A DNA stretch of 41,807 nucleotides, taken from Oscillospiraceae bacterium. Its GTDB lineage: Bacteria > Bacillota > Clostridia > Oscillospirales > Acutalibacteraceae. Below, piece by piece: positions 29,313-38,433 of the stretch. Each line of letters begins with the position of its first letter. The first letter of the stretch is position 1. The stretch is taken from positions 1 through 41,807 of the forward strand of contig SVOJ01000025.1 of assembly GCA_015066385.1 (NCBI GenBank). The letters are read 5' to 3'. The notes beneath the pieces were generated by a model, which was given only the letters and a program-made list of their open reading frames with translations, was not told where the DNA came from and did not search any database. Made by a program: the position numbers and the translations under genes.

Positions 29313-31079
29313 ATGAGTGACAAGACCGCAGGCATCGTGGATAAAGCCAGGTCGTTGGTTACCGAGTTCAAGACACATTGGAACACCCCTGCCGAAGGAA
29401 AATATGTTCCTTACAAAGAGTACAAGGATATTTTCTTTGCAGTCGGCAGCAACTATGCAGGCATGAAGGTGCTGGAGTACATAGGCTTCTGGTCTTCCTG
29501 TTTCCTGATCATGCATCACTACAATCTGCCCTACCTCACATTCTCCATCATCGGTATCATCAACATGCCTTTGGGCTATGTTTCGGCACTTATATGGTGG
29601 TTTGTGTGCGACAACCTCGGATTTTTACCGAAAAAGACATCACGGATTCTGTATACCGTTTACGGTTTGATGGCGGCATTCGGTATATCGTGCATTTTGT
29701 TTGACTATTCAACGCTGTTTGATCAGACAAGTAAATTCATTATTTATCTCAACGGTCTTGAGGGCATGAATTCGACATCCTGCTTCAAGGTTTTCGGCAC
29801 ACATTTCCTGTATACCGGTTGGGTCGGTATGAGAAATATGTTCTGGCGTAAAAAACTCATCCCGAAATTCGGCAGATATAAATATTCTCTTTACAGCGAT
29901 GTTGTGCCGAAAGTGATCATGGTCATTCTTGTCGGATGGCTTCCCGTTTACAACATTCCCGATGTCACAACCCGTGTGTGGGTTGCAAACCTTATGTTTG
30001 CCTGCTACAATGTGTTCGGTTTCGGTGACTGCCTTGGTGCTTGTGTCAACAACATCAGCCCCAATCTGCAGGAAAGAATCTGGATCAGAAGCTATCCGTT
30101 GAAGCTCTCCCACATCTTCCACTCCATTCTTGCAATCATTCTGCCCGTTATCATCGGCATGCTTCGTTATGACTGGGCAGACATCAACCTGTATCGCTAT
30201 GTAATCCCCATTTATTTCATCATTTGTGCCACCATCACCATGTGCCTTGCCGGCAGAATCAAGGAAAGAATTCCCCAACCGCCGCTTGAAAAGAAGGTGC
30301 AGATCAAATTCTGGGACGGTCTGTTCGGAGTACTCAAGAATAAATATCTGCTCATCAACAACATTGTAGGTCTTATTGACTCGCTCGGCAACGGTATGCT
30401 TCCCTTTGTTACGATTCTGTATTTCTACACATTCCGCTTAAGCGGTCTGCCTTACAGCCTGATCGTGGCACTCGTTTCCTTTGCTGGAACACCGCCCGAT
30501 CTGTGCGCACCGTTTTTCCTCAAAAGATTCTCTTACAAGCAGATCATGATTTTCTATCAGGTTTCGCGTGCACTCGGCAATGCCGCCATTGCGGCCGCGA
30601 TCTGGTTCTGCGGTGAAAATCTGATGCTTTGCGGCACCATCTGTATTGCGGTGCTGTTCTTCATGGAAATGACTTCCACCATTCCCAAAACAGCAGGCCA
30701 CGACATGGGTGTGCGAATCGGTGACTATCAGATGTACTTAACGGGTGAACGTCTTGAAAGTTATGCAGGTATTTTCGGTTGGTTCACAGGTCCCGTCACG
30801 TCTTTTGTGGGAATGATCATCCCCCTGCTTCTGCTCAGATTCGGTTTCAACAGCAACTGGGATGTTCTGTTTGTTGATGCCGCAAGAAGAAATATCATTG
30901 CCGTTCCGCTCCTTGTGGACGTTGTCGGTTTTGCATTGATGACCATTCCCTATCTGTTCTGGGACTATGACAGCGTGAAACAGAATATGGTTATGGAAGT
31001 GCTCAAACGCCGCGCGGAAGTAACGGCAAAGCAAGCCGAAGCCGAGGGTATTTCCACCGACGGCAGTTATCTCGGTTAA
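29313..31079 (+). CDS. Large MFS/GPH-like transporter
   Basis: A 588-aa polytopic protein with about 12 membrane segments, about 100 residues longer than usual GPH symporters. It has a cytoplasmic N-terminal stretch of about 40 residues and a charged C-terminal tail ending GISTDGSYLG. Extra loops lie around residues 135-200 (KVFGTHFLYTGWVGMRNMFW). The fold and the helix pattern are MFS-like, but the DRT-GK-RP signature of MelB is not seen. The substrate is probably a glycan or glycoside, given the surrounding enzymes. I chose the ATG at 29313, since AAGGAG lies 11 nt upstream; an in-frame GTG at 29304 is too close to that site. The LRR gene follows by 15 bp with its own GGAGG. Confidence 0.75.
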   Translation: MSDKTAGIVDKARSLVTEFKTHWNTPAEGKYVPYKEYKDIFFAVGSNYAGMKVLEYIGFWSSCFLIMHHYNLPYLTFSIIGIINMPLGYVSALIWWFVCDNLGFLPKKTSRILYTVYGLMAAFGISCILFDYSTLFDQTSKFIIYLNGLEGMNSTSCFKVFGTHFLYTGWVGMRNMFWRKKLIPKFGRYKYSLYSDVVPKVIMVILVGWLPVYNIPDVTTRVWVANLMFACYNVFGFGDCLGACVNNISPNLQERIWIRSYPLKLSHIFHSILAIILPVIIGMLRYDWADINLYRYVIPIYFIICATITMCLAGRIKERIPQPPLEKKVQIKFWDGLFGVLKNKYLLINNIVGLIDSLGNGMLPFVTILYFYTFRLSGLPYSLIVALVSFAGTPPDLCAPFFLKRFSYKQIMIFYQVSRALGNAAIAAAIWFCGENLMLCGTICIAVLFFMEMTSTIPKTAGHDMGVRIGDYQMYLTGERLESYAGIFGWFTGPVTSFVGMIIPLLLLRFGFNSNWDVLFVDAARRNIIAVPLLVDVVGFALMTIPYLFWDYDSVKQNMVMEVLKRRAEVTAKQAEAEGISTDGSYLG

Positions 31080-31094
31080 GGAGGTGCAGACGCG

Positions 31095-32312
31095 ATGAGT
31101 AAGAAAGAAAAGAAAATAAACAACCCCAATGAACCCATTGTTCTGGACATTCCCGAGGAAGAGATCTGGACATACAGAGTGCCCGGTCTTGCCGCGCCGA
31201 GCATCGGCAAAACCCCGAAACACTACGGACTGAAAAAGGTGCTTCTTGCCCTTGTTATCATTGTTGCGGTTTCATGCTCGTGCTATTTCAGTATCCGCAC
31301 CGTGCAGAAGGATACACTTGAATATGAAACCCATTGGGACGGTGGCTTGATTCTTTCCAAGTTCAGCAACACGGGATTCATCACGGAACTCGATATCGAT
31401 TATCATCAGACCATTGAATACGATTCCGAAAATCCCGATGTAAACACAAATTTCAAATTCGTGAAAGACGAAACACAGCCCGTCACCACCATCCGTGAAT
31501 ATGCGTTCAACTGTGACGAAAAGCTGAAGGTCATCAACATCGGCGCAACCGTTACGGAAATCGATGCAAAATCGTTCTATTCTTGTTGGGCACTTGAAAG
31601 AATTGAAGTCGATGAAAACAACCCCAACTATTGCGACATTGACGGTGTGATTTATAACAAAGATGTGACGGAGATCATCTGTTATCCGACCAACCATGAC
31701 TTCTATTTAAGCAACAAATACGGTTACAGCCAGTATGACGAAAACAACAACTGGCACGAACCCGAGGGTGAAGAATATGATGCCTACAAACTTGCTGTTT
31801 GCAACTATGTTCTTCCCTCTACCGTCACAAAGATCGGTGACCTCGCATTCAACTATGCATTCATCAAGGAACTGTATGTTCCCGAAGGACTTAAGACCAT
31901 CGGTACGCTCGGTCTGTTTGAAATGACTTCTCTGGAGCACATTTATTCTTACAAAACGGACAAAGAGGTTATGAACACCGCATTCACAAGCCGTGAGGAC
32001 CTTGGTGAAGTGTATCTGTCACTTCCCGAAGGACTTGAATACATAGGCTCCGATGCTTTCAGCTACAACCAGTCCATGACCTATATGTACATCCCCGACT
32101 CTGTCACACATATCGGACACCATGCCTTCTGGGACACCTGCTTCAAACAGGACGGTGAACTGCGCGCGGTAACAGAACTGAATGTTGCCCGCGACGAAGC
32201 GGCATTCAAGGATGTGGAAACAGGCGACCAGTGGCGACCGGTTTATGAATTCCTGCTGTTCTTCAAGAGCATACCTGTCAATTACGGAGCCGAAAGACAG
32301 GCACTCAACTGA
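31095..32312 (+). CDS. Membrane-anchored BspA-like leucine-rich repeat protein
   Basis: A 405-aa protein: a cytoplasmic N-terminus (residues 1-46), one membrane helix (about 47-67), then an outside part with LRR_5/BspA-type repeats such as IREYAFNCDEKLKVINIGAT, ITEIDAKSFYSCWALERIEV, VTKIGDLAFNYAFIKELYVP and LEYIGSDAFSYNQSMTYMYI. Such repeats usually bind host or glycan ligands. Here the domain is membrane-tethered and encoded 15 bp behind a transporter, so it may act as a substrate-capture or sensing partner. That role is inference. The start is preceded by GGAGGTG and the operon ends in a strong terminator. Confidence 0.85.
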   Translation: MSKKEKKINNPNEPIVLDIPEEEIWTYRVPGLAAPSIGKTPKHYGLKKVLLALVIIVAVSCSCYFSIRTVQKDTLEYETHWDGGLILSKFSNTGFITELDIDYHQTIEYDSENPDVNTNFKFVKDETQPVTTIREYAFNCDEKLKVINIGATVTEIDAKSFYSCWALERIEVDENNPNYCDIDGVIYNKDVTEIICYPTNHDFYLSNKYGYSQYDENNNWHEPEGEEYDAYKLAVCNYVLPSTVTKIGDLAFNYAFIKELYVPEGLKTIGTLGLFEMTSLEHIYSYKTDKEVMNTAFTSREDLGEVYLSLPEGLEYIGSDAFSYNQSMTYMYIPDSVTHIGHHAFWDTCFKQDGELRAVTELNVARDEAAFKDVETGDQWRPVYEFLLFFKSIPVNYGAERQALN

Positions 32313-32329
32313 ATTTAAGCAAAATGAAA

Positions 32330-32364
32330 AGGCTTGCTGACCCGAACGGTCGGCAAGCTTTTTT
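32330..32364 (+). terminator. Terminator of the MFS-LRR operon
   Basis: GCTTGCTGACC (32332-32342) pairs with GGTCGGCAAGC (32348-32358) over 11 bp with one T-G pair, and a T-run follows. Confidence 0.85.
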
Positions 32365-32468
32365 AATATAAACAAAAGTCACTGAAAACAAGCTCATTAT
32401 TATATTTAAGAAACTAACAAAAATCAGACAAAAATGATAATATCAAGTCAACGCAAATAAACTATTGT

Positions 32469-33800
32469 TTAATTAAATTTTTTATCTTTTATTGCCCATA
32501 CTAAAACTAAAATAACAGCAAAACATACAAAAACAAGGAAACTTATGATAAAAGGGATGCCAAATTCATCTTCTATAACTGGTAATGTCTGTATACAACC
32601 TATAGCAGTGAGGAAAAACAACAAAATATTCAAAAAGCGTGAATTTGTTCCATTTTTTCTCTCATTTGAAATTTGCAATATATTGATAATGTGTTCAATA
32701 TTTTCCTCATACCTTTTAAACGATTTTGTATCTTTAATCGAATCAATAAGATTATAAGTTATTGCTGGCACTTGACTTGGAAAAAACAAGCTTTCGATGT
32801 ATACTTGATGTCCTGTTATTTCTTTTAATTTATAATTCATTTTGCAGTTATATATCATTTCTAACAATATTATCATTTTCAATGATTCAAGAACTAAACA
32901 ATCAATCAACACATCTTTATAGGACGCTTTTACATAAACAACAGTAACTGCTACTGACTCAATAGTATAATAGCTAAATACATCTGTTGTGCTTATATCA
33001 CTCAATTCAAGTTCAGGAATTTTTACATTTAGCACTTCTTGAATATATTGAGCCGGATTGCTCATTGCATCCGTTACAACAAACATATTATGCACAAAAA
33101 CAAGGCTGTCTTTATCTATTATTCCTTTTGTTGTTTGATTTAAAAAACCAAAAACATTATCAGAAATAACATCTGAAATCTTTCTGTTGTCTTTGGCAAA
33201 ATCAGTTTCATCAAAATATGAAATACTATCAACAGGAACGCTACCAAAATTACAAATTCCTTTGAATACCTCATTCTTATTTAAAGGAACCCCTGTTTCA
33301 TAATCAACAAGTTCAAAACAAACTATTAGAATCCCATTTAGAATAAAAGCAATAGAATCAACTTGGTATTTTTTTGAAGAAATTTTCACAAGAAAGCTTT
33401 CCATATTGAAACACAACGGCATACTGACCAATTGATTATCAAATAAAGTCTTCGTTGCATTTTGAAGTTTCAAAAGCAAAAACATATCATTCAAATAATC
33501 TTCATCTTCAGGGATCTGATCTTTAAAGTTGTACTTTGTTTTCTTTTTTATAGCATCATATTGACTATCATATTTTATTTTACTATTTGGGGTAATATAA
33601 TACGAATTTGTCAAAAAGCCTTGTATATGAAATTTTTTAAGAAATACTTGTATTTTCGCATCGTTGTTCGTTTGCAATCTTTTTCGTTTATAATTGCAAA
33701 CTCTATAGGCTGCCATAAAATTTACACAATCATTGTATTCTTCTTGTGCAGCAGCCTGTTCAATTGTTTTTTTCACAAAGTTCACCTCAACAACAATCAT
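32469..33800 (-). CDS. Unknown protein with two C-terminal membrane helices, coupled to the MmeI-like gene
   Basis: A 443-aa protein that I cannot assign. The first about 385 residues are soluble, rich in Lys, Asp and Ile, with a middle alpha/beta region (VDSIAFILNGILIVCFELVD) and a helical stretch (SFKRYEENIEHIINILQ). Two hydrophobic helices close the protein (about 388-405 and 415-438), separated by a short acidic loop. Its ATG lies 1 nt after the stop of the MmeI-like gene, so expression is coupled; an alternative GTG at 33776 follows GAGG by 8 nt and may be the real start. The topology suggests a sensor or effector held at the inner membrane. A part in phage defence is possible but unproven. 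Confidence 0.6.
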   Translation of the reverse strand: MIVVEVNFVKKTIEQAAAQEEYNDCVNFMAAYRVCNYKRKRLQTNNDAKIQVFLKKFHIQGFLTNSYYITPNSKIKYDSQYDAIKKKTKYNFKDQIPEDEDYLNDMFLLLKLQNATKTLFDNQLVSMPLCFNMESFLVKISSKKYQVDSIAFILNGILIVCFELVDYETGVPLNKNEVFKGICNFGSVPVDSISYFDETDFAKDNRKISDVISDNVFGFLNQTTKGIIDKDSLVFVHNMFVVTDAMSNPAQYIQEVLNVKIPELELSDISTTDVFSYYTIESVAVTVVYVKASYKDVLIDCLVLESLKMIILLEMIYNCKMNYKLKEITGHQVYIESLFFPSQVPAITYNLIDSIKDTKSFKRYEENIEHIINILQISNERKNGTNSRFLNILLFFLTAIGCIQTLPVIEDEFGIPFIISFLVFVCFAVILVLVWAIKDKKFN

Positions 33801-33801
33801 T

Positions 33802-36570
33802 TTATATCAGATTGACATACTTCTGCATCAGTTCAGCGACACACTCTGATTCGGTCATTTTGAGGCTGAATCCGTAGGCTTGCATGACGGCTTTGTCGTT
33901 TGCCTGATGTGCCTTGCGGAGTTCAACAGGCATTGTCAGTTCGTCATACAAATCAGCAAGAGAGCAATCGGGATAGAGTGCTCGTGCATCGAGGATTGCC
34001 TGTGCGGTCTGCTCTATTTTGGCTTTCTGCTCGTCTGTCGGCGTCGGCCAAGGGAAGTTGTTGTAAACAATATTTACGGAATAACGATAATCACTTTTCA
34101 ACCTGCCACATACTGCTCTCATCCATGCCATATGAACATTGGAGGTCAAGATACCAAAATGCCAAAGTGTTGCATTTGGAACAAAAGAAGCAGCGTTACT
34201 TGCAATTACATTTTTATTTAAATACCCAATCGGAACATATTTTCTATTTTCAGATGATGTGGCAGGAACCATTAAATAGTCGCTATCAGGTTGTTTGATT
34301 TCCATAAATCGTGTTGGGTAATTTGCGTACTCTCTTGTTGCAGCTTTTACACTCGATAATCTGAAATCACGTACCCTCTCAACTCTTTCTGCAACTTTAG
34401 GTAATGAACGTAATTCTTTTGGTGAAATATCAACAAGCCATAGACACCATCTGGTGTGTCCATTTATAAAATCATCCGAACCCATAAACGGTCTAAAATA
34501 CTCTTTTGACAAGGGCTCTGATTTGATAAACTGTTCTTTTTCTCCTTCATTAAAAATCAAATGTCCACCTTCAACTGGTTTGCCACCACTTTTCATAGCG
34601 GGAACAGAACAAATAGGTTTACTAACGCTTTCAAGAAAAACTGTAGGTGCTTCAATCAAATAAAAATTAATATTATCTACAAGCAGCATTCTTTCAGAAG
34701 AATAAAGTTGTTTTTGTTTATTGTTGACCGCTGTACTGAATCCAACGATAACACAATGCACGTGAGCTTTAACACTTGCTTCACTGTCCCAACGGAAAGT
34801 TCTGTGAGCAAAATCAATATGAATGTTAAAACGATCATAAAGAGGCTTCCACACACCTGCAACCTGTTCGCCTTGTGTAATTGAATTGGTTGAAACAAAG
34901 GCAGTACGAATATTGGTATTCTGCATCAATTCTGCTGCCTTGAAATACCATCCCGAAACATAGTCAATTTTACCGGCGGTTTTATACGGCTTTCCTTTTT
35001 CATCAACATAAATTGCAAGAATATCTTTCTTCTGTTCGCTTGATTGCAATGAATAACCCACAAACGGCGGGTTGCCCATGATGAAGTCTAATTTGCTTTT
35101 CGGCACTACCGTTTCCCAATCGATACGCAGCGCATTGCCCTCAGCGATGTTGGCATAGGATTTCAGCGGCAAAAAGTCAAGATTCATGTGAATGATGTTT
35201 TCCGTTTCCTTTAACATCTGACTTTCGGCAATCCACAGGGCGGTTTTTGCAACGGTCACGGCAAAATCATTGATTTCAATACCGTAAAACTGGCCGATAG
35301 ACACACGGATGCAATTCATCATATTCATCATAATCTGTCCGTCCGTTGTTTCTGCAATGGCTTCATTTTCAAGACGGCGCAGTGAAATATAAGTTTCCGT
35401 GAGAAAATTACCCGACCCGCAGGCAGGGTCAAGAAATGTAAGGGAAGCCAATTTGTTGCGGAACTGCTCCAAACGGGTAAGCTTTGTTTTCCGGACGGCA
35501 ATTGCCTTTATTTCGGCAAACTCTTCACGCAGGTCATCCAAAAACAGAGGGTCAATCACCTTGTGTATGTTTTCAATAGAGGTATAGTGCATACCGCCCG
35601 AACGCCTTGTTTCGGGGTTCAGGGTGCTTTCAAAAACAGCACCGAAAATGGTGGGACTGATCGCAGACCAATCAAAATCCTCGCTTGCTTTGCGCAGAAG
35701 CAAATCACGAACACGGTCATTGAGCTGCGGAATTTCAATGCTTTCATCCGCAAACAAACCACCGTTGACATAAGGAAATTGTGCAAGCAGACCGTTCTCA
35801 TACGGGTCACGGTCTTTTATGTCGGTATCGAGCATTTTGAACAAGTCAATCAAGGCACGACGCATATCTTTTGCTTCAAAAGACTTAATGTAATCATGAA
35901 ACAGGTTACGCGAACCGAAAATGCCGGCATCTTCGGCATACAGGCAAAAAACAAGACGAACACAGAGCATATTCAGACTTTGCAAAGAACGGGGATTGGC
36001 AGGGTCAATATACTGTTTTAAGATTTCATCATACAAAATGCCGACAAGGTCACCGGCTTGCACGGAAACCTCCATTTCCCGTCTGATGTTTTCATCTTCA
36101 ACATTGACCATGAACTGTAAACGGTAAAACTCTTTTTCAAAATCCTTCAGCAAAATCTGTTCAGGTTCACCGTTTGGTTTTTCCATATCATAAATCAAAA
36201 ATTCTTCAAAATTACAGGTGATGATCCAACGGGGTCTTTGCGAATAAGGCAAAACGGCAGAATACCGCTGTGCCTGCTGAAACGGGGTCAGCAAGGAGCC
36301 GTCCGATTGTTTAATCGGTTTTCGTAGGTCTTTTCCTTTTCCCTTTTGCTCAATGAGAACATGCGTTGCAGGTATCATTCCGTCAATAAAACTGGTGTGG
36401 TCAATTTTCACCTGTTCTTCAAAGGTTATATATTTTTCGGGTTGCTCTACTCCGTATACATCACGCAGCAAAGAAAGCCAGAACGGCTGGCTTTCCCCTT
36501 TTTCATAACCTCTTTCCTGCCAATATTCCGCAAATGCTTTGGCTGCTTCATTCTGACGGTTCATACTCAT
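33802..36570 (-). CDS. MmeI-like single-chain restriction-modification enzyme
   Basis: A 922-aa fusion of nuclease and methyltransferase. The N-terminus has a PD-(D/E)XK nuclease core: Asp63 in SFIDGM, then Glu74 and Lys76 in LIEQKGKGK. After a helical linker the gamma-class N6-adenine methyltransferase shows motif I DPACGSGNF (near residue 384) and motif IV GNPPF (near 500). The C-terminal about 250 residues are the target-recognition and spacer region. This is the type IIG/IIL (MmeI family) layout, in which one polypeptide methylates one strand and cuts at a distance. Length fits MmeI (919 residues). All visible catalytic residues are kept. The recognition site cannot be read from sequence. 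Confidence 0.85.
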   Translation of the reverse strand: MSMNRQNEAAKAFAEYWQERGYEKGESQPFWLSLLRDVYGVEQPEKYITFEEQVKIDHTSFIDGMIPATHVLIEQKGKGKDLRKPIKQSDGSLLTPFQQAQRYSAVLPYSQRPRWIITCNFEEFLIYDMEKPNGEPEQILLKDFEKEFYRLQFMVNVEDENIRREMEVSVQAGDLVGILYDEILKQYIDPANPRSLQSLNMLCVRLVFCLYAEDAGIFGSRNLFHDYIKSFEAKDMRRALIDLFKMLDTDIKDRDPYENGLLAQFPYVNGGLFADESIEIPQLNDRVRDLLLRKASEDFDWSAISPTIFGAVFESTLNPETRRSGGMHYTSIENIHKVIDPLFLDDLREEFAEIKAIAVRKTKLTRLEQFRNKLASLTFLDPACGSGNFLTETYISLRRLENEAIAETTDGQIMMNMMNCIRVSIGQFYGIEINDFAVTVAKTALWIAESQMLKETENIIHMNLDFLPLKSYANIAEGNALRIDWETVVPKSKLDFIMGNPPFVGYSLQSSEQKKDILAIYVDEKGKPYKTAGKIDYVSGWYFKAAELMQNTNIRTAFVSTNSITQGEQVAGVWKPLYDRFNIHIDFAHRTFRWDSEASVKAHVHCVIVGFSTAVNNKQKQLYSSERMLLVDNINFYLIEAPTVFLESVSKPICSVPAMKSGGKPVEGGHLIFNEGEKEQFIKSEPLSKEYFRPFMGSDDFINGHTRWCLWLVDISPKELRSLPKVAERVERVRDFRLSSVKAATREYANYPTRFMEIKQPDSDYLMVPATSSENRKYVPIGYLNKNVIASNAASFVPNATLWHFGILTSNVHMAWMRAVCGRLKSDYRYSVNIVYNNFPWPTPTDEQKAKIEQTAQAILDARALYPDCSLADLYDELTMPVELRKAHQANDKAVMQAYGFSLKMTESECVAELMQKYVNLI

Positions 36571-36612
36571 ATCAAATTCCCCTTTTATACAAAAAGAAAT
36601 ACATTATTTTGT

Positions 36613-36641
36613 ATTATACCATACTATTACATCAAAATCAA
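36613..36641 (-). promoter_or_regulatory. Promoter of the MmeI-like operon
   Basis: On the minus strand TTGATT (36636-36641), 17-bp spacer, perfect TATAAT (36613-36618), 43 bp before the start. Confidence 0.7.
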
Positions 36642-36690
36642 TCAATTCAAGGGGGATAAAAGGGACTGTCGACATGTGATAAATGTAAAA

Positions 36691-36754
36691 GTTTCTGACT
36701 TCAAAGTCGAAAACTCCTCATTTTTTGAAAGTTTCTGACTTCAAAGTCGGAAAC
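36691..36754. repeat. Two direct copies of a 24-bp palindromic repeat
   Basis: The 24-bp unit at 36691-36714 recurs at 36731-36754 with one base changed. Each copy is itself a near palindrome (GTTTCtGACTT and AAGTCgGAAAC arms around a CA centre). The copies are 16 bp apart, 40 bp start to start. They lie upstream of the MmeI-like promoter and downstream of the hpf terminator. No CRISPR genes or further copies were seen. Confidence 0.75.
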
Positions 36755-36776
36755 TTCGGTGTAAATGATGAAAATC

Positions 36777-36798
36777 GGGGCTGTCTTTTGACAGCCCC
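36777..36798 (-). terminator. hpf terminator
   Basis: GGGGCTGTC and GACAGCCCC form a 9-bp perfect stem with a TTTT loop just after the hpf stop; on the minus strand it is followed by a T-rich stretch. Confidence 0.85.
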
Positions 36799-36827
36799 GT
36801 GATCTATTTAATTGGATGCTTATTAGT

Positions 36828-37358
36828 TTATTCCTGTTCGGGTTCAAGGATGCCGTAGCCACCGTCATTGCGGCGATAAACGACCGAAATGATACCCGAT
36901 TCGGCATTGCGGAACATATAGAACTGATGCCCCAGCAGATTCATCTGCAGAATGGCTTCGTCTACGCTTTCGGGTTTGAGTGCCACGGTCTTGGTGCGCA
37001 CAACTTCAAATTCAACTTCTTCGTCCACAACTTCAACGGGAGCGAAATCGTCAATCGAGCCGGAGTGCATTCTTTTTTCAACGCGGGTCTTGTTCTTGCG
37101 GATCTGACGAACAAGGAGGTCTACACATTCGTCCAGAGCATCGTTCATATTCTCTGCTCTCTGCTGGGCACGGAACATGAGTCCGCCGGCACTCGTGACA
37201 GTGATTTCAACTGTCTGGGAGGACTTTTCCACCGTTGCGGTTACCTTGGCAGTGGCATCCTCACCGAAGAAGCGTTCAATTTTGGCAAGCTTCTTTTCTG
37301 CTCTTTCCTTGAAAGAGTCACGAGGTGTGCATTTTCTTCCGACGATTGTGATGTTCAT
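36828..37358 (-). CDS. hpf: Long-form ribosome hibernation promoting factor
   Basis: A 176-aa protein. The N-terminal domain (about 1-100) is the HPF/RaiA fold that sits in the 30S decoding region (MNITIVGRKCTPRDSFKERA). A linker and the C-terminal dimerisation domain follow, with EVEFEVVRTKTVALKPESVD, then EAILQMNLLGHQFYMFRNAE, the hallmark of the long form. It dimerises 70S ribosomes into inactive 100S particles in stationary phase. I chose the ATG at 37358, which follows AAAAGGGGATG. It is monocistronic, with its own promoter and terminator. Confidence 0.95.
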   Translation of the reverse strand: MNITIVGRKCTPRDSFKERAEKKLAKIERFFGEDATAKVTATVEKSSQTVEITVTSAGGLMFRAQQRAENMNDALDECVDLLVRQIRKNKTRVEKRMHSGSIDDFAPVEVVDEEVEFEVVRTKTVALKPESVDEAILQMNLLGHQFYMFRNAESGIISVVYRRNDGGYGILEPEQE

Positions 37359-37433
37359 TGTTACATCCCCTTTTCTATATATATTAACAGAACGAAATGC
37401 AAAACTGCATTCCTTTCTTCTGTTTCCGTTTTC

Positions 37434-37462
37434 AGTATACCACATAAAAAGGGCGATGTAAA
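37434..37462 (-). promoter_or_regulatory. hpf promoter
   Basis: On the minus strand TTTACA (37457-37462), 17-bp spacer and TATACT (37434-37439). The untranslated leader is about 70 nt and holds a short ATGCA/TGCAT hairpin. Confidence 0.65.
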
Positions 37463-37528
37463 GAGTTTTTATTGATTTTTTACAGTTCAGGTTAATTTAA
37501 GTTAAAAATTATGTCGATTATGCACAAG

Positions 37529-38371
37529 TTAAAGCACCACTTCCACATGTCGGGTCACATGACAGCCGATATTGACCGCACACGGCAAACCTGCAATATG
37601 CGTGGGGAATGTTTCAATATTGACACCGAGTGCCGTTACATCACCGCCGAAACCCTGACAGCCGACGCCGAGCGCATTGATGCGATCAAGAAGTTGTTGC
37701 TCCATATCGGCATAAAACGGATCGGCATTGCATTCATCAATATCACGGCAGAGGGCCTTTTTGGAAAGCAGTGCCGCATATTCAAAGTCCCCGCCAAGCC
37801 CCACACCGACCACTACGGGCGGGCAGGGATTTGAGCCTGCCGTGCGCACAACATCCACCACAAAATCCATGATTTCTTCGGGTGATACGGTAGGATTGAA
37901 CATTTTCATTTTGCTCATGTTTTCACTGCCGAATCCTTTGGGCGCAACGGTGAGGGTGATTTTATCTCCTGCAACAATGCGGGGATGAATCACCGCGGGG
38001 GTGTTGTCATTGGTATTCACACGGCGAAGCGGGTCAAGGACAATGCTTTTGCGCAAAAAACCCTCCGTATAACCGCATCGCACGCCTTCATTGACAGCCG
38101 ATTCGAAATCCCCGCCGACAATGTGTACATCCTGTCCGATTGTGCAGAAAATGACAGCCATGCCCGTATCCTGACAAACGGGAATCTGCAATTCATCCGC
38201 CGCCTGCATATTTTTGCACATATCACAAAAAATACTTTTGGCAAGCGGATCAGTTTCAGTTTGCGCATTTTCCGCAATACGCTTTTGCAGACTGCCGGGC
38301 AGATATATATTCGCTTTTATAACAGCATCACGGACGGCTGTTGTGATTTGTTCGCAATGGATCTCTCTCAA
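37529..38371 (-). CDS. fumA: Fumarate hydratase class I alpha subunit (orphan)
   Basis: A 280-aa protein matching the alpha (N-terminal) subunit of class I fumarase or L-tartrate dehydratase: IPVCQDTGMAVIF with the Fe-S Cys, APKGFGSENMSKMKMFNP, SNPCPPVVVGVGLGG and VGCQGFGGDVTALGVNIE. The Cys residues for the 4Fe-4S cluster are present. The beta subunit, normally the next gene, is not adjacent: hpf follows and yabR precedes. I chose the TTG at 38371, which lies 8 nt after AAAGGAAG. It should hydrate fumarate to malate only if a beta subunit is encoded elsewhere. Confidence 0.9.
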   Translation of the reverse strand: MREIHCEQITTAVRDAVIKANIYLPGSLQKRIAENAQTETDPLAKSIFCDMCKNMQAADELQIPVCQDTGMAVIFCTIGQDVHIVGGDFESAVNEGVRCGYTEGFLRKSIVLDPLRRVNTNDNTPAVIHPRIVAGDKITLTVAPKGFGSENMSKMKMFNPTVSPEEIMDFVVDVVRTAGSNPCPPVVVGVGLGGDFEYAALLSKKALCRDIDECNADPFYADMEQQLLDRINALGVGCQGFGGDVTALGVNIETFPTHIAGLPCAVNIGCHVTRHVEVVL

Positions 38372-38390
38372 GAATAAAACTTCCTTTCTC

Positions 38391-38418
38391 AACAAAAAAA
38401 GGCGGCAGAACTGCCGCC
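38391..38418 (-). terminator. yabR terminator
   Basis: GGCGGCAG and CTGCCGCC form an 8-bp G+C-rich stem, and on the minus strand a 7-base T-run follows. It separates the yabP-yabR operon from fumA. Confidence 0.85.
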
Positions 38419-38433
38419 GTAAAAAGCATAAAA

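Noticed and set aside
36691-36754. Possible CRISPR array
   Set aside because: There are only two repeats with a 16-bp gap, no longer series and no cas genes; the units are palindromic like operators.
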